64,000 bases of DNA from Cacajao melanocephalus (taxonomy: Eukaryota; Chordata; Mammalia; Primates; Pitheciidae): the NCBI GenBank assembly GCA_963573385.1, contig CAUYLG010047111.1:62001-126000 (forward strand). Direction: 5' to 3'. The translations under genes and the position numbers were made by a program. The notes under the pieces were generated by a model that ran no database searches, was not told the DNA's origin, and saw nothing but the letters and a program-made list of their open reading frames with translations. The stretch's first letter is position 1. The number at the start of each line of letters is the position of its first letter. This document shows, piece after piece, positions 1 through 15,506 of this stretch.

Positions 1-592
1 TGAATTTTTTTTCATGAATTCTATACTCATTTGCTTCCTAAACAGCTCAGAGCTAGTTTAGTGGCAAATTCACTTGCTTCCAAAAAGTAAGGGAGCAAAT
101 TAGAAAAGACTGGATCTCCTGACACATGCCCATCTGAGCTCGAATCAGGATAGTCTTTGATTTGAATCTTTGTTTTCTTCAGCAAATTCTAAAGTACTTC
201 CCAGCCCCACTCTGGCCTCCGTGCTGTCAAAACTTCTTATTAGTTCGTAGCTAACCTGAAGCTGCCATCTGTGAAAACAGAGCAGGTCCTACCTCCGTCC
301 CAAGGAGCACTCTCTCAGTCCCCTGTCAAGAAGAAAGTGAGAAGACTACGTGTGGCCTTAGAACAATTGAAATTCATTATTACCCCCCAGATTACTTCCT
401 TATAAGGATAATCTCGGATAGAGCACAGCAATGACCAACAACAACAAATGCAAAATCCAATTTAAAATAATGACACATATGGGACAAAAGAGATCCAATT
501 CAAGACACTCCCCCGAAAGAAAACGGGGTGGGAAACAACCTTCCTTTTAACAGAATACCAGCGGCACCAACAGGACTTCTACAATCACAGCC
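1..592. other. unique non-coding sequence
   Basis: No recognisable repeat or gene. Base composition is ordinary and there is no long open frame on either strand. I see nothing that supports an exon. Confidence 0.5.
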
Positions 593-886
593 TTTTTTTT
601 TTTTTTTCGAGACAGGATCTCTGTCATCCAGGCTAGAATGCAGTGGCACAATCATGGCTCACTATATAGCCTCCACCTCCTAGACTCAAGCAATTCTCCC
701 ACCTCAGCCTCCCGAGGAGCTGGGAACACAGACATGCACCACCATGCCCAACTTAATATTTTTATGATCAGTAGAGATAAGGTCTTGCTATGTTGCCCAG
801 GCTGGTCTAACTCCTGGGCTCAAGAGACCCACCCACTTCACTTCCCGAAGTGCTGGGATTACAGGCATGAACCACCACGTCTGGCC
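593..886 (-). mobile_element. Alu, antisense, old (AluJ-like)
   Basis: A poly-T run opens the element, followed by the reverse complement of a full dimeric Alu ending in the GGCC that marks the Alu 5' end. Wording such as TTGCTATGTTGCCCAGGCTG is typical of old J-type copies. The 88-codon frame across it is an Alu translation, not a gene. Confidence 0.9.
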
Positions 887-1308
887 AGCCTCTCTTTCAA
901 CTAACACTCCGCCTAAGGAAGTTGCAACTTCCTCATATACAACTCTAAAACCAATTTAAAACTAATCCAAGAATTTTCCCCTACAGCACCCCTCACAAGT
1001 ATGTTCAGCTGTGGAACTGGGCCTTCCTAAGTTCTGATTCTCTCCTGAATTTATCAGGACACCTTACTTCCAATCCTTTCAGAGGCAAAATAGCCTGGCC
1101 TAGGGGTTGATACTGCATTTTCTACAGCCTAATGTCAAAGACAAAACCTTAACAAAGGAATTCTTGTTTTCCATATTTTAAAATGTTGGAGGAGGTAGCT
1201 AGGCAGACATGAGTAGGGCAGGAGAGGGCTCCTTCCTACCCTTGGGATGTCAGGGAATGTCAAGTGATGGTCAGGCAGTTAAGTGTCTCTCTAAAATAAT
1301 AATTCAGA
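887..1308. other. unique non-coding sequence
   Basis: About 420 bp between two Alus. I recognise no repeat, RNA gene or coding segment. Confidence 0.5.
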
Positions 1309-1620
1309 GCCACGCGCACTGGCTCATGCCTCTAATCACAGCTCTTTGGAAGGCTGAGAGGGTGAGGATCACCTGAGGTCAGGAGTTTGAGACCAGCCTG
1401 GCTAACATGGTGAAACCCTGTTTCTACTCAAATTACAAAAAATTAGCCTGATGTGGTGGTGCACACCTGTAATCCCATTTGCTTTGGAGGCTGAGGCAGG
1501 AAAAATCACTTGAACCAGGAGGTGGAGGTTGTAGGGAGCCAAAATTGCACCAATGCACTCCAGCCTGGGCAACAAGAGCAAAATTCTGTCTCAAATAATT
1601 AATAAATAAATAAATAAAAT
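1309..1620 (+). mobile_element. Alu, sense
   Basis: Full dimer with many substitutions, from the degraded GGCTCATGCC start region to an (AATA)n tail. Confidence 0.9.
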
Positions 1621-1831
1621 GTAACATAGAATTTACTGTCTTAAAAATGTACAGTTTAGTGGCATTAAGTACATTGACATTGTTGTGCAACCATTGCCAC
1701 CATCATCTTCAAAACTTTGTTCATCTCGCAAAACTGAAACTCTGTACTTATTAAGCCATAACTTTCCATTCCCTCCTCCCCACGGCTCCCAACAACCACC
1801 ATCCTACTTTCTTTCTCCATGAATTTGACTC
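1621..1831. mobile_element. old L1-type 3' UTR-like fragment (tentative)
   Basis: About 210 bp containing GTACATTGACATTGTTGTGC and a Met-free CT-rich middle, which I recall as part of a common old mammalian repeat, probably an L1M 3' end. It sits between two Alus, so its own ends cannot be seen. The family is uncertain. Confidence 0.4.
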
Positions 1832-1878
1832 CAGTTTGGGCAACAAGAGCAAAACTCTGTCTCAAAACAAATAATAAT
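1832..1878 (+). mobile_element. orphan Alu 3' end
   Basis: Only the last 45 bases of an Alu (GGGCAACAAGAGC to an A-rich tail). It directly abuts another 5'-truncated Alu, so this is either two broken insertions or an Alu disrupted by rearrangement. Confidence 0.7.
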
Positions 1879-2131
1879 ACTTCAGGAGGCTGAGGCAAGT
1901 GGATCACTTGAGATCAGGAGTTTGAGACCAAACTGGCCAACATGGCAAAAACGCATCTCTACCGAAAATACAAAAATTAACGAGGTATGGTGGTGTGTGC
2001 CTATAGTCCCAGCTACTCAGGAGGCTGAGGCAGGAGAATTGCTTGAACCTGGGAAGCAGAGGCTGCAGTGAGCCGAGATCACACTACTGCACTCCAGCCT
2101 GGGTGATAGAGTGAGACTCTGTCTCAAAAAA

Positions 2132-2162
<31 letters not shown>
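1879..2162 (+). mobile_element. Alu, sense, 5'-truncated
   Basis: Starts at GGAGGCTGAGG within the left arm and runs through the right arm to an (AAAT)n microsatellite of about 35 bp that grew from the poly-A tail. Confidence 0.9.
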
Positions 2163-2164
<2 letters not shown>

Positions 2165-2165
<1 letters not shown>

Positions 2166-2740
2166 GTTGCAGCCAGTACCAACAAAAGACTGTATCCCAA
2201 TAGACAAAAAACACCTGAAGTTGGTGGTCAGCAGCTTCCCAATAAGATCCCAGGCACTGAAAAGTGGGCTCAAGCATGTGCACTAAGAGGCAAAATGGCA
2301 GAGTTTAGCTGGTATATAACCTTCCTTGAGGAACACTCAACTCAACAAAACACCTCAATGAACATTCGTACAACTCTAGTAAACACACGTGCATGCAGCC
2401 CCTCCCAAGTGCTGATAGGCCACTGTTTGTGAGGACAGCTCACCCCAAGGAAAAATCAAGGGAGGAGAGTCACAAACCCCAGAACCACGCCAGTGCATAA
2501 GACCCCAAGTCAAAGATCTGACAGGGCACTTGGATCTCTCAAGTTGCTCCCTTGGCCCTCTTCCAAGTTTACTTCCTTTCATTACTGCTCTGAAACGTCT
2601 TAGTAAACTTTCACTCCTATTCTAAAACTTGTCTAAGTCTCTCACTCTCACTCTCCCTTGTGCCCCTCAGCCAAATTCTTTCCTCTGAGGAGGCAAGAAT
2701 CAGATTGCTACAGACCTGTAAGGATTTTCCACTGCTAACA
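2165..2740 (+). mobile_element. probable solo LTR (ERV1-like), old
   Basis: Begins TGTTGC and ends GCTAACA, as an LTR would. The last 150 bp are pyrimidine-rich and include GGCAAGAATCAGATTGCTAC, the type of sequence found in U5 of class I LTRs. No clean target duplication is visible because an Alu tail abuts the left end. Family not assigned. Confidence 0.4.
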
Positions 2741-2903
2741 AAAAAGTGTGTTCTCAACAATGAAACTGCCATAATTTTCATTAAGTTATATGCAGGACAA
2801 ATGTAACTGAAATATCAGGGATCATGAAATTTTTACACTTCTCTCCTTGCACAGCATCTGACCTGTTGATTACTGCTATTGTTGTTGTTGTATGTTACTG
2901 ATG

Positions 2904-2989
2904 TTTTTTTAGAGATAGGGTCTTGCTGTGTTGCCCAGGCTGGTCTCAAAGTCTGCTGGGATTACAGGCATAAGCCACTGCACCCAGCC
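2904..2989 (-). mobile_element. Alu fragment, antisense
   Basis: A T-run, GCTGTGTTGCCCAGGCTGGT, then a jump to CTGGGATTACAGGC and CACCCAGCC. The middle of the monomer is deleted. Confidence 0.75.
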
Positions 2990-3778
2990 CATGCTGATAA
3001 CTTTTTGTGAGACAAATTCATCTTCTGGTAAAAGCCGGTAAATGACCGACCAATACCTTCTGGCAGTTCAGGTCTCTATGTCTAGATGCTATGTTTCAAG
3101 AATTAAGTTTTATGTGATTTTTGTGTTTAAAAACTTTCAATTAAAAAATCTTGAAAGCTGAAGAGATTCTCTTTCTCAGCACATGAAACAGGGGATTCCA
3201 CCATGTTATAGAGGTTCTGCTTGAATCCCTACATCTCCTATGCTAATTAAGAGTACTCTCTCCCTCTCCCATATATGCACACTTCTAAATCACTAGAGAG
3301 ATCACCAGGTAGAATGTCAGCACAGCTATCCTCCAAGTCTAAGATTAGTTGTCATTTAGTGAATGAGGCTCAAGAGAGCAACAGAGACCAAGTAAGGCAG
3401 TCTGTTGTAAAATAGGCACATTACAAGTCAGAGAAAGCTGGCAGTAAAAATATGTGTGATCAGGAGCGCCTCAAAATGCCTTACAACGTCTTGATGCTCA
3501 TCTGAGCTTGAATCAGGCCTGATGAAAACCCTAAGAGGATCTTGGTTAGAAAGAATTGAAAAAAAAATGGATCTAATGGAAAACCCAGCATTTGTTACCC
3601 ACGATCCTCTCCTGCCTTCTGGAAACTTAAAGCACTCAGGCTTGTCTCTCATCTTAGGCTCCCAACGATAGATTAACTCATTTCCTGATGGTCTTCAGAG
3701 TGTTACTGGAACTAAAGTCATGAGGTTGGATCTTCAAACAAGCCAATTCATTTAGATGTTTTGTGGGATGATTGATAC
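2990..3778. other. unique non-coding sequence
   Basis: No repeat or coding signal recognised. The open frame at 3428-3652 on the minus strand has no motif and no support. Confidence 0.5.
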
Positions 3779-4193
3779 TGAGTGTCAACTTGATAGGATT
3801 GAAGGATGCAAAATATTGATCCTGGGTGTGCCTGTGAGGGTGTTGCCAAAGGAGATTAACATCTGAGTTAGTGAGCTGGGGAAGGCAGATCCACCCTTAA
3901 TCTGGGTAGGCACCATCTAATCAGCTGCCAGCCAATATAAGCAGGGAGAAAAACAGGAAAAGGCTACACTGGCCTAGCCTCTCAGCCTACATCTTTCTCC
4001 CGTGCTGGATTCTATCTGCCCTCAAACATCAGACTTCAGGTTCTTCAGTTTTGGGACTCAAACTGGCTCTCCTTGTTCCTCAGCTTACAGATGGCCTATT
4101 GTGGGACCTTGTGATCATGTAAGTTAATACTTAATAAACTCCCCTTTCTATATATATTCTATTAGTTCTGTCCCTCTAGAGAACCCTAATACA
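3779..4193 (+). mobile_element. solo LTR-like element (ERVL/MaLR type likely)
   Basis: Runs from TGAGTGTCAACTTGATAGGA to AGAGAACCCTAATACA, with an AATAAA at about 4133 some 60 bp before the end. This is a very common mammalian repeat. TG...CA ends plus the poly-A signal fit an LTR, and the ending resembles those of MaLR LTRs. I cannot name the subfamily, and no exact target duplication is seen. Confidence 0.55.
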
Positions 4194-5138
4194 TTTCCTT
4201 AATCACAGACTGCCCCTCAACCCTAATACCTCATACAATATGCAAGGGCTTAACAGAAATGAGTATTAGGAAAGAGAAAGAAATAAATAAAGTATATCCA
4301 CCATCTTCATGTATAACGAATAGCACTTCATTAAACAGAAAGACACAGAAATGAGAATAGCTGAAAGAATCTTCAAAAACACACGGTGTAGTCTTCGTTA
4401 TTAGGCAGTTAACATTTAGAGGCATTTATCAGCCCACAGTTACGGGGTAGATGGGTCAGATAGTTTGGCAATCCCAATTCACCCTTAGTTGGGAAGGATC
4501 TGTCTAACTCATACATCAGTGTTAGTAACTCATAACAATTTAAAGAGCTTCTCTTTTCAAAAATGTGCTCATTTTAACCCAGATATAATAGCATAAAGAG
4601 TCTAGCAGTAGAAAGTCTAGGCTGTGAACAGTTATCACTAACAAGTTGGACACATTTGGAAAATCACCGAAACTCTTTGGATCTCAGTTCCCTATCCATA
4701 AAGTGTCAGGGTTAGAGTACATGCAGTCAAAATTTCTTCTAGCTAAAGTATGTCTGGTATTTATGATTCTATAAAGAAAGCCTTGGTGTAAGGCATCAAA
4801 GGCAAGTGAGTAGGGGTCTCCCAAACCACCCAAGTCCAAGGCTAAGAATGCAGGCCCCATGGGATGGCCCAGACTGGGAGGCACCAAGAAGCAGATCAAT
4901 AGACTTGAATCCAAACTTTACCTAGATGATAAATCAATAGAGACAACTTATTGATGAAGATCAGGCAATAGAATGTTCTAGAGTGGGAAAACCTTACACA
5001 AGAGACGTAAAGTTCAAGCCTCAGCTTAGCCATTCACTACTAGGATGGCCTTAGACAGGCCACTTAACCCTTCTGAGCCAGTTTTCCCAATGGGTGTATT
5101 ACTATCTGCTCCACATACAGACAGCTCAGTCTTTGTAT
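4194..5138. other. mostly unique, with MIR fossil
   Basis: Unique sequence except about 4995-5115, which reads like the MIR core (a lost-serine style CACTTAACCCTTCTGAGCC followed by a TTTCCCAATGGG-type segment). A weaker MIR-like stretch lies near 4625-4720. No gene seen. Confidence 0.5.
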
Positions 5139-5820
5139 TGTTGGAGCTCAGAAACTGATACCTCAAAATATGGTGCTTTGATACACTGAACTAAAGAAGC
5201 CTCAAGGTCTCTCTGATTTTCCCCTACCCCTCAACCCCACTGTCTCACCCAAAGGATAAGATGAAGCTAAAGTTCCTTTATCTGCCTAAGATCCAGACCC
5301 ATGAAGAAGAACAATTGCTTTTCTCTTCCCTTCCCTGTAAGACCAAGAATATAACCACACCTGAACAGACCTTTTCACAAGATAATGTCATAGCACTTTG
5401 GGAGGCCAGGGTGGGAGGATCACATTAGCCCAGGAGTTTGAGACCAGCCTGGGCAACATAGTGAGATCATCTCTACAAAAAACAAAAAACAAATAAAATA
5501 GAAAAATAATATCTGTCTGTCAGATCCTTCCAATTCCAAAGATAACTATTTACAAATTGATCTCTCTCTCCAGACACATTTATTCTCCCTAGTAATCCCC
5601 TCAACAGAATTCTTCTTCTCTGTGCCTCACCTTGCCACATAATATGTTTTGCCAGAATTGTACATGAGCTTCTAGCCAGGATGTGGGATGGGTAATTACT
5701 CTGTGGTTCTCCCTGTGTACCCATTAATAAAATCTGTATCCCTTTTCTCTAGTTAATCTGCATTTTGTGAGTTAATTTTCCAGTGAACCTTCCAAGGGGA
5801 AGTTTCCGTTGGCCCCTACA
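5139..5820 (+). mobile_element. solo LTR, split by an Alu monomer
   Basis: Starts TGTTGGAGCTCAGAAACTG and ends TTGGCCCCTACA. Flanking bases GTAT (left) and GTAC (right) could be a 4-bp target duplication with one change. AATAAA at 5726-5731 is the poly-A signal. Without the 118-bp Alu piece the LTR is about 564 bp. Family not assigned. Confidence 0.6.
5391..5508 (+). mobile_element. Alu left-monomer fragment in the LTR
   Basis: TAGCACTTTGGGAGGC through GGGCAACATAGTGAGA to an A-rich tail. It covers a single monomer only (FLAM/AluJ-like) and is 5'-truncated. Confidence 0.75.
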
Positions 5821-5888
5821 GTACAACATAAGAAAATGTGCACACAGCAAAGGAAACAATCAACAGAGTGAAGGTACAACCTGTTGAA

Positions 5889-6031
5889 GGCCGGGCACAG
5901 TGGCTCACACCTGTAATCCCAGCACTTTGGGAGGCCAAGGTGAGAGGATTGCTTGAGCTCAGGAGTTCAAGACCAGCATGGGCAACACAGTGAGACCCCC
6001 ATCTCAAAATAACAAATAAAAAGAAAAAAGA
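5889..6031 (+). mobile_element. free left Alu monomer (FLAM-like)
   Basis: Starts GGCCGGGCACAGTGGCTC and stops after one monomer in an A-rich tail. Target duplication of about 19 bp (GAAGGTACAACCTGTTGAA at 5870 against GAAGACACAACCTGTTAAA at 6032), which is clean evidence of insertion into the L1. Confidence 0.88.
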
Positions 6032-6454
6032 GAAGACACAACCTGTTAAATGGGAGAAAATATCAGCAAACTATTCATCCAACAAGCGACTAATATTCAG
6101 AATATACAAGGAACTCACTCAAACAGCTTCACAGTAAAAAATCAAACAGTCTCATTAAAAATGAGCAAAGAACATGAATAGACATTCTCTACAGGCACAC
6201 AAATGACCAATAGGTATATTTAAAAATATACATCACTAACTTGCATTGCAGAAATGCGAACCAAAACCACAATGAAAATGAAGGAAAAAACTACAATGAA
6301 ATATCATCTCATGCCAGTTAGAGTGACTATTATTAAAATAACAGATGCTGGTGAGGAGGTGGAGAAAAGGGAACACCAACACTGTTGGTGGGAATGTAAA
6401 TTAGTATGCCACCATGGAAAATAGTACGAAGATTTCTTTAAAAACTGGAACTAA

Positions 6455-6803
<349 letters not shown>

Positions 6804-7225
6804 TTATCCAAAGGAAAAGAAATCAATATATATAAGGAATACCTGCACTTGCATGTGTATCATAGCACCATTCACAAAAGCAAAGATATGGAATCAACCT
6901 AGGTATCCATCACTGGACAAATGGATGAAGAAAATGTGGTCTATATACACAATGAAATACCATTTGGCCATAAAAAAGAATGAAATCATGTCATTTGCAG
7001 CAACATGGATGGAACAGAAGGTAATTATGTCAAGTGAAATAAGCCAGACATAAAAAACAAATACCGCATGTTCTCACTCACATTTGGGAGCTAACAAGTT
7101 GATCTCATGTAGGTAGAAAGTGGAATGATAGCCACCAGTGGCTGGGAAGGGTGTGTGTGCATTGGGAGGATGAAAAAAGATTGGTCAATGGATACAAACA
7201 TACAGTTAGATAGTAGGAAAAAGTT

Positions 7226-7535
7226 CTCTTTTTTTTCTTTTTTTTTTTTTTTTGAGACCAAGGTCTCACTCTGTTACCCAGGCAGAAGTGCAATTGCACA
7301 ATCACAGCTCACTGCAGCCTTGACTTCCCAGTCTCAAGCCATCCTCCTGCCTCAGAATCCCAAGTAACTGAGACTACAAGCATGTGCCACCATGCCCAGC
7401 TAAGCTTTAAAAATGTTTTGTTGGGGCGAAATCCCACTATGTTGAGGCTAGTCTTGAACTCCTGAGCTCAAATGATTCTCCCACCTCAATCTCCCAAAGT
7501 GCTGAGATTACAGGTGTGAGCCACCATGCTTGGCC
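7226..7535 (-). mobile_element. Alu, antisense, old (J-like)
   Basis: Poly-T then a diverged dimer ending TTGGCC. Target duplication TAGTAGGAAAAAGT (7211) against TAGAAAGAATAAGT (7536). Confidence 0.9.
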
Positions 7536-7775
7536 TAGAAAGAATAAGTCTAATATTCAATAGCAGAGTAGAGTGACTATAGTTAACAACACTGTATTAC
7601 ATATTTCAAAACAGCTGTAAGAGAGGACTTGAAATGTTCCCATCACATAGAAATGATAAATACTGGAAGTAATGGACACCCTAAGTACCCTGACTTGATC
7701 CTTAAACATTCTACGCATGTAACCCATAAATATGTACAAATATTATATATCAATAAAAAAGAAAAAATGTGCACA

Positions 7776-8522
7776 AATACACTCAATAAATTACAAAAGA
7801 GCCAGAGCTCAGAAGTTCCATGTGGACAGGCATTTATAACTTAGAAGGAGATTTCATTCTCAAAATAGAGCAAAAACAGAAAGACTAGGAAAAGACTTTG
7901 GAGAAAACAGCTTCCTACTCTGCCCATTCTTTAGATATAGACACTGAGTATGAATTTAAGAAACTTCTCTAGTTTTTCCAAGAGAAAAGGTGACTGCCTT
8001 TCCATGGAAATGTCTGAATAATAAAAAGGTTGCTAAACCTGAATCTTTGTCACACTTACTCAAAGTCCCAGACCATGCAACGACATTCAAATGAGCAAAG
8101 GAATCTCTCTGAGTCTCTCTTTTACACCAGGAGACAAGACACAAGCTACAGGGCAGGCAAAGAGGCTAGGCTTCAGCAGCTGAATTAGCCAATGCATGTG
8201 AGTTATTATGAAAAAAAGAGGCAGAGCAACTAGGAAAGAGATTTAGCCACAGTCAAATTTCCATTATTTACTGGGAAGATGTCAGAGGCGGGAGGAACCA
8301 GGTTAGCTAGGAATAAAAGGATTAAGAAACAAAGCTATTTTGACCTAAGGACATCAGTGCTATATAATGTGAGACGAAAACTAGCTCAGAGCAGTCTAAG
8401 CTTTGTGCCGTATGCACAAGTGATAAGGCCCAGAAAGACATGAGTAGAGGATTTCAATGACATACCATAATCCACCCTTGCTCTAGGAGCACTTGTTTAA
8501 AGTCACTGTAGACCATGGCTCC
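7776..8522. other. unique non-coding sequence
   Basis: Nothing recognised beyond A-rich sequence next to the L1. No coding support on either strand. Confidence 0.5.
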
Positions 8523-8702
8523 TCCCTAGCAGCTGGGATTATAGGCGCGCACCGCCGATGCCCAGCTAATTGTTGTATATTTAGTAGAGATGGGGTTTTG
8601 CCATGTTGCCCAATCTGGTCTCAAACCCCTGATTTCAGGTGATCTATCCACCTCGGCCTCCCAAAGTGCTACGATCACAGGCTTGAGCCACCACGTCCAG
8701 CT
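8523..8702 (-). mobile_element. Alu fragment, antisense
   Basis: From AGCAGCTGGGATTATAGGCG to CCAGCTGG. The poly-A end and right arm are missing. Confidence 0.8.
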
Positions 8703-8740
8703 GGTTTTATACATTTTAGAGAGACATGAGACATCAATTA

Positions 8741-10549
<1,809 letters not shown>

Positions 10550-10828
10550 GGAGGGCCGTGGCCTTGACTTCTGGGACTCAAGTGATTCTTCCACCTTAGC
10601 CTCCTGAGTAGCTGGGACCACAGGCACACATCACCACACCTGGCAATTTTTTTCATTTTTTGTAGAAACAGTGGCAGGGCAAGGGTCAGGGGGTGGGGGC
10701 AGTGGGGGAAAGGCAGGGCTGGATTTTGCTGTTACCCAGGCTGATCTCAAACTCCTGGTCTCAAGTGATCCTCCTGTCTCAGCCTCCAAAAGTGCTAGGA
10801 TTATAGGCATGAGCCACTGCCCCTAGCC
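10550..10828 (-). mobile_element. Alu, antisense, old, with a G-rich block
   Basis: J-like Alu whose arm junction is replaced by about 55 bp of G-rich sequence (10669-10722). The poly-A side is lost. The G-rich block contains a G-quadruplex motif at 10689-10718. Confidence 0.8.
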
Positions 10829-10859
10829 TCCTTTCCTTTAGGGAAATGTATAAATACTA

Positions 10860-12195
<1,336 letters not shown>

Positions 12196-12619
12196 AATAA
12201 TATTTTCTCAAAGCTACTGCATCTTTTTGTCGAGTGTTATGTCATGAGCTTCTAGGGATACAAAAGGAAAATAAGTGAAATAAGAAGAAAAAGTAGAAAT
12301 TTCCTTTTCCACCTATTCAATCAGTGGAAAGAAGATGTTAAAAGATTTAACATCATGCTTTGCCCATAAAACTCAGGAAAGTGCCATTTTATTAGATGAA
12401 ATACAAATGTATGAAAACTCTCCCTATCATCAAAATTCCAGAATGCTCCATTTCCCTGGGAAAGCATTTCCTCCCTAAGTCTCCTCACTTCCCATCATTT
12501 CTCCATGTTGATCAGACAGAGAAGTCTCAACCTATCAACCAGCCTTTTTTCCTCTGCCAATCTGATCCCATTATGCATTCACTCTGCCTCTAAAATTACT
12601 CACATTGACCCGGGTATAC
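12196..12619. other. unique non-coding sequence
   Basis: About 420 bp, nothing recognised. Confidence 0.5.
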
Positions 12620-13226
12620 TGTGACTGCTGTAGGAGTTATTAAGAAATTAATTTAGGCACAGAGGGAGGAAAAGGGGTCCTTGGAAAGTTTTTGTCTCTT
12701 TCAAAGCAGCTCCAGAAACGTTTCTTGTCTAGCAGAAAGCCCTGGCTCTTAGAGCTGGGCTGGCAACCTTTGATGTGCAAACGAAGGCCATTAGAAACTG
12801 GGTCCACCCAACATGGCGATTCCCACCATTGTCCTCTTGCCCTTGCCCCCACGTGTGCCTGGCAGCATGGCCACCCCGACATATCCCCATGTGTGTAGAA
12901 CATCTTGGTGCCCTGCATTTGCATATTAAGGTGGGAGGGTCAGTTTTCTGCAGGCTACATGAATGGCATGCCTCGTCAAACCAATGCCCCGAGCCCTATG
13001 CAAATCAGACACCACCTCCTTCAGCCTCTTCATAAAACTGGCTGATGTCCACTGCACTCAGGGTCTCCTCTCTTGGCTTTGGAGCCCCCTCCTTCTGTCT
13101 CTGTACAGGGGAGCTTCTTCTTTCTTCTCCTTTCTTTCTTGCCTATTAAACTCTCCACTCCTTGAAACCACTGCACGTGTGTCCGTGTCATTTTATCTAA
13201 TCCACGTGAGACAAGAGCCCTGGTGT
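12620..13226 (+). mobile_element. probable solo LTR with octamers and TATA
   Basis: LTR-like order: a TGTAGGAGTTATTAAG opening, a GC-richer U3, octamer ATTTGCAT at 12917-12924 and ATGCAAAT at 12998-13005, a TATA-like CATAAAACTGG near 13030, then a pyrimidine-rich R region with CTATTAAACTCTCC and a U5-like end GAGACAAGAGCCCTGG. I do not see an exact target duplication, so the ends are approximate. Overlapping open frames here are chance. Confidence 0.5.
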
Positions 13227-13829
13227 TCCTCCACTCATAGGAGCCAGATCCATATCATGACTACTTCACTGTCCTTTCGTGCCCTGGTTTTGTGCTTTTC
13301 TTCTGTCTGTATATCCAGTAAAGCATTATCATCAAAGATACTTACATCTCATTTTACAACTGAAAAATCTCATTCACACACATTATCTCATGGAGACCCC
13401 AATGACTTTGGGGCATGTAAAGATATGAAGCTACCCATTTCACAAATGGAGAAACTAAGACATGGAGAAACTAAGACATGAAGAAAAGGACCCCATGTTC
13501 ACTTATTTAACCACTGGTGGCATAAGGATCTCCCCTCTTGTGGTCCAAGATTCTTCCCATTATAGGAGTGCCCAATAGGCTGGAGCACGAATACCAAGCA
13601 CCATTACAGATGGCGCCAGGGGAGAGCTCTGAGCCTACTTTTCCTCCTGACTTTCATGGTCATCTCTCTCTTCTCCCCACGCCTGAAACTTCTCTCTTTT
13701 TTCTGAATAGAAGTTGTCATTCAACTTCTTTCTCTTCTATTACAGGCTCCTGGATCACATTCTTTCTAACTTTTAGCCTACTGATCCTCTACACTGTTCG
13801 CCATGACAATCATGTGTCACTTTGGCCCA
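13227..13829. other. mostly unique, MIR fossil near 13425-13510
   Basis: Contains CCCATTTCACAAATGGAGAAAC, the reverse complement of a MIR segment, with GGAGAAACTAAGACAT repeated in tandem (13447-13478). The rest is unique. A pyrimidine run ending TTACAG near 13745 looks like a splice acceptor but has no exon evidence behind it. Confidence 0.5.
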
Positions 13830-14109
13830 TTTTTTTTTGTTCTTTTTTGAGACAGGGTCTCACTCTGTCAACCAGGCTGGTGTGCAATGGCACAATCTCC
13901 ACTTCCTGGGTTCAAGCGACTCAGCCTTCCAAGTAGCTGGGACCACAGGTGTATGCTGCCACACCCAGCTAATTTTTTTATTTTTTGTACAGATGATAGG
14001 GTTTCACCATGTTGTCTAAAGCTGGTCTCAAATTCCTGACCTCAGGTGATCCACCCACCTCAGCCTCCCAAAGTGCTGGGATTACAGGCGTGAGCCACTG
14101 TGCCCAGCC
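13830..14109 (-). mobile_element. Alu, antisense
   Basis: Poly-T to TGCCCAGCC, dimer with small deletions. Confidence 0.9.
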
Positions 14110-14860
14110 AGTTCTTTTGTTTAATGTTTCGTGTGCGTGTTTTGTTGTCACTGTAAATTGGTAAGATATTTGTAGTAATTATTATTTTCTAATATTTATT
14201 AGAACTATTAATATTAGCAGTTTTAATAATGTTGTAACTATTAATTTCTAATATTTGTATTCTTCACAGTGCCTAATACAGAAAAAATTTTACACAAATA
14301 TTTGAATTGGGATGAATGTCTCAGGGGACTGAACAGAAATTCTAGGCTTAAGACATCTTTCTCACAGTCAGATAACTCAAAAATTTTGTATGTGTGATGA
14401 TACTGACAAGCTTAAAAAACATGGAGATCCGAGCCCTGCTAGCCTCCAGGACCACAGAGCACCAAGATAAAGTTGCAAATAAATGCAAGCCAATTGAGAA
14501 CAATCCACTTTCCAAAAGAGAGCTGCTGCCACCTGCTTGACACCTCCCAAAACATGCCCCAACCACTTTTTGCTCTTTCATTAACCTCTGCTTTCTTTTG
14601 TTTTACATGACTGCTGATCATTTTTTGGTTGAAAACTTGTTAGATTTGTCAATTCTTCACAGTATTTGCTAATTCTGAATATCTGAGCTTTCCTATGGTC
14701 AGTTATCACAAAGAAAGAAATCTCTTCACTTACGCATTCAAAAATTTTGGCTACTATACCCCTAAATGGTAAGTTATTATATCTAAAATATACAATGTGT
14801 TAGGAATATGATTTTAATAAATTAAAGTACACTTTTATCTTTTTTTTTGTAAATACACAC
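14110..14860. other. AT-rich non-coding sequence
   Basis: Includes a TAATATTTATTAG-type AT-rich block at 14170-14260. No recognisable gene. The three overlapping minus-strand open frames at 14348-14621 lie in different frames with no family likeness. Confidence 0.5.
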
Positions 14861-15154
<294 letters not shown>

Positions 15155-15501
15155 TCACATGTATATTTTTAAAAATCAAAAACATTGAAGATTTTACACC
15201 AAAATGTTAATTATAATTATTTCAAAGTTATAGGATCATGAAAAGTATTTATCTGCTTCTTGCTTATCTGTATCATTGGCAATAAAATGCATTCTATGTG
15301 TACTAAGGAAAAATAATTTTTTAAAAAGTTTAAGCTATAAATAGCAAGAAAGTTGGTAACAAATTTTACTAGAGGTTGAATTCAAAGTGTTTGCCTAAAG
15401 AGATTATTTCTTCCCTCCTTTGTTCTAGTTTAGCATATACTAATCTTTTCTTTTTTCAGGAACTTTTTCTGGTCTTATTATAATTAGAACGAATGGGTGG
15501 A
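15155..15501. other. AT-rich non-coding sequence
   Basis: About 350 bp, nothing recognised. Confidence 0.5.
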
Positions 15502-15506
15502 CTATC

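Noticed and set aside
13538..13936. 132-codon frame with a hydrophobic stretch, and a splice-acceptor-like TTACAG at 13745
   Set aside because: The frame runs into an Alu, and neither codon pattern nor a neighbouring donor supports an exon.
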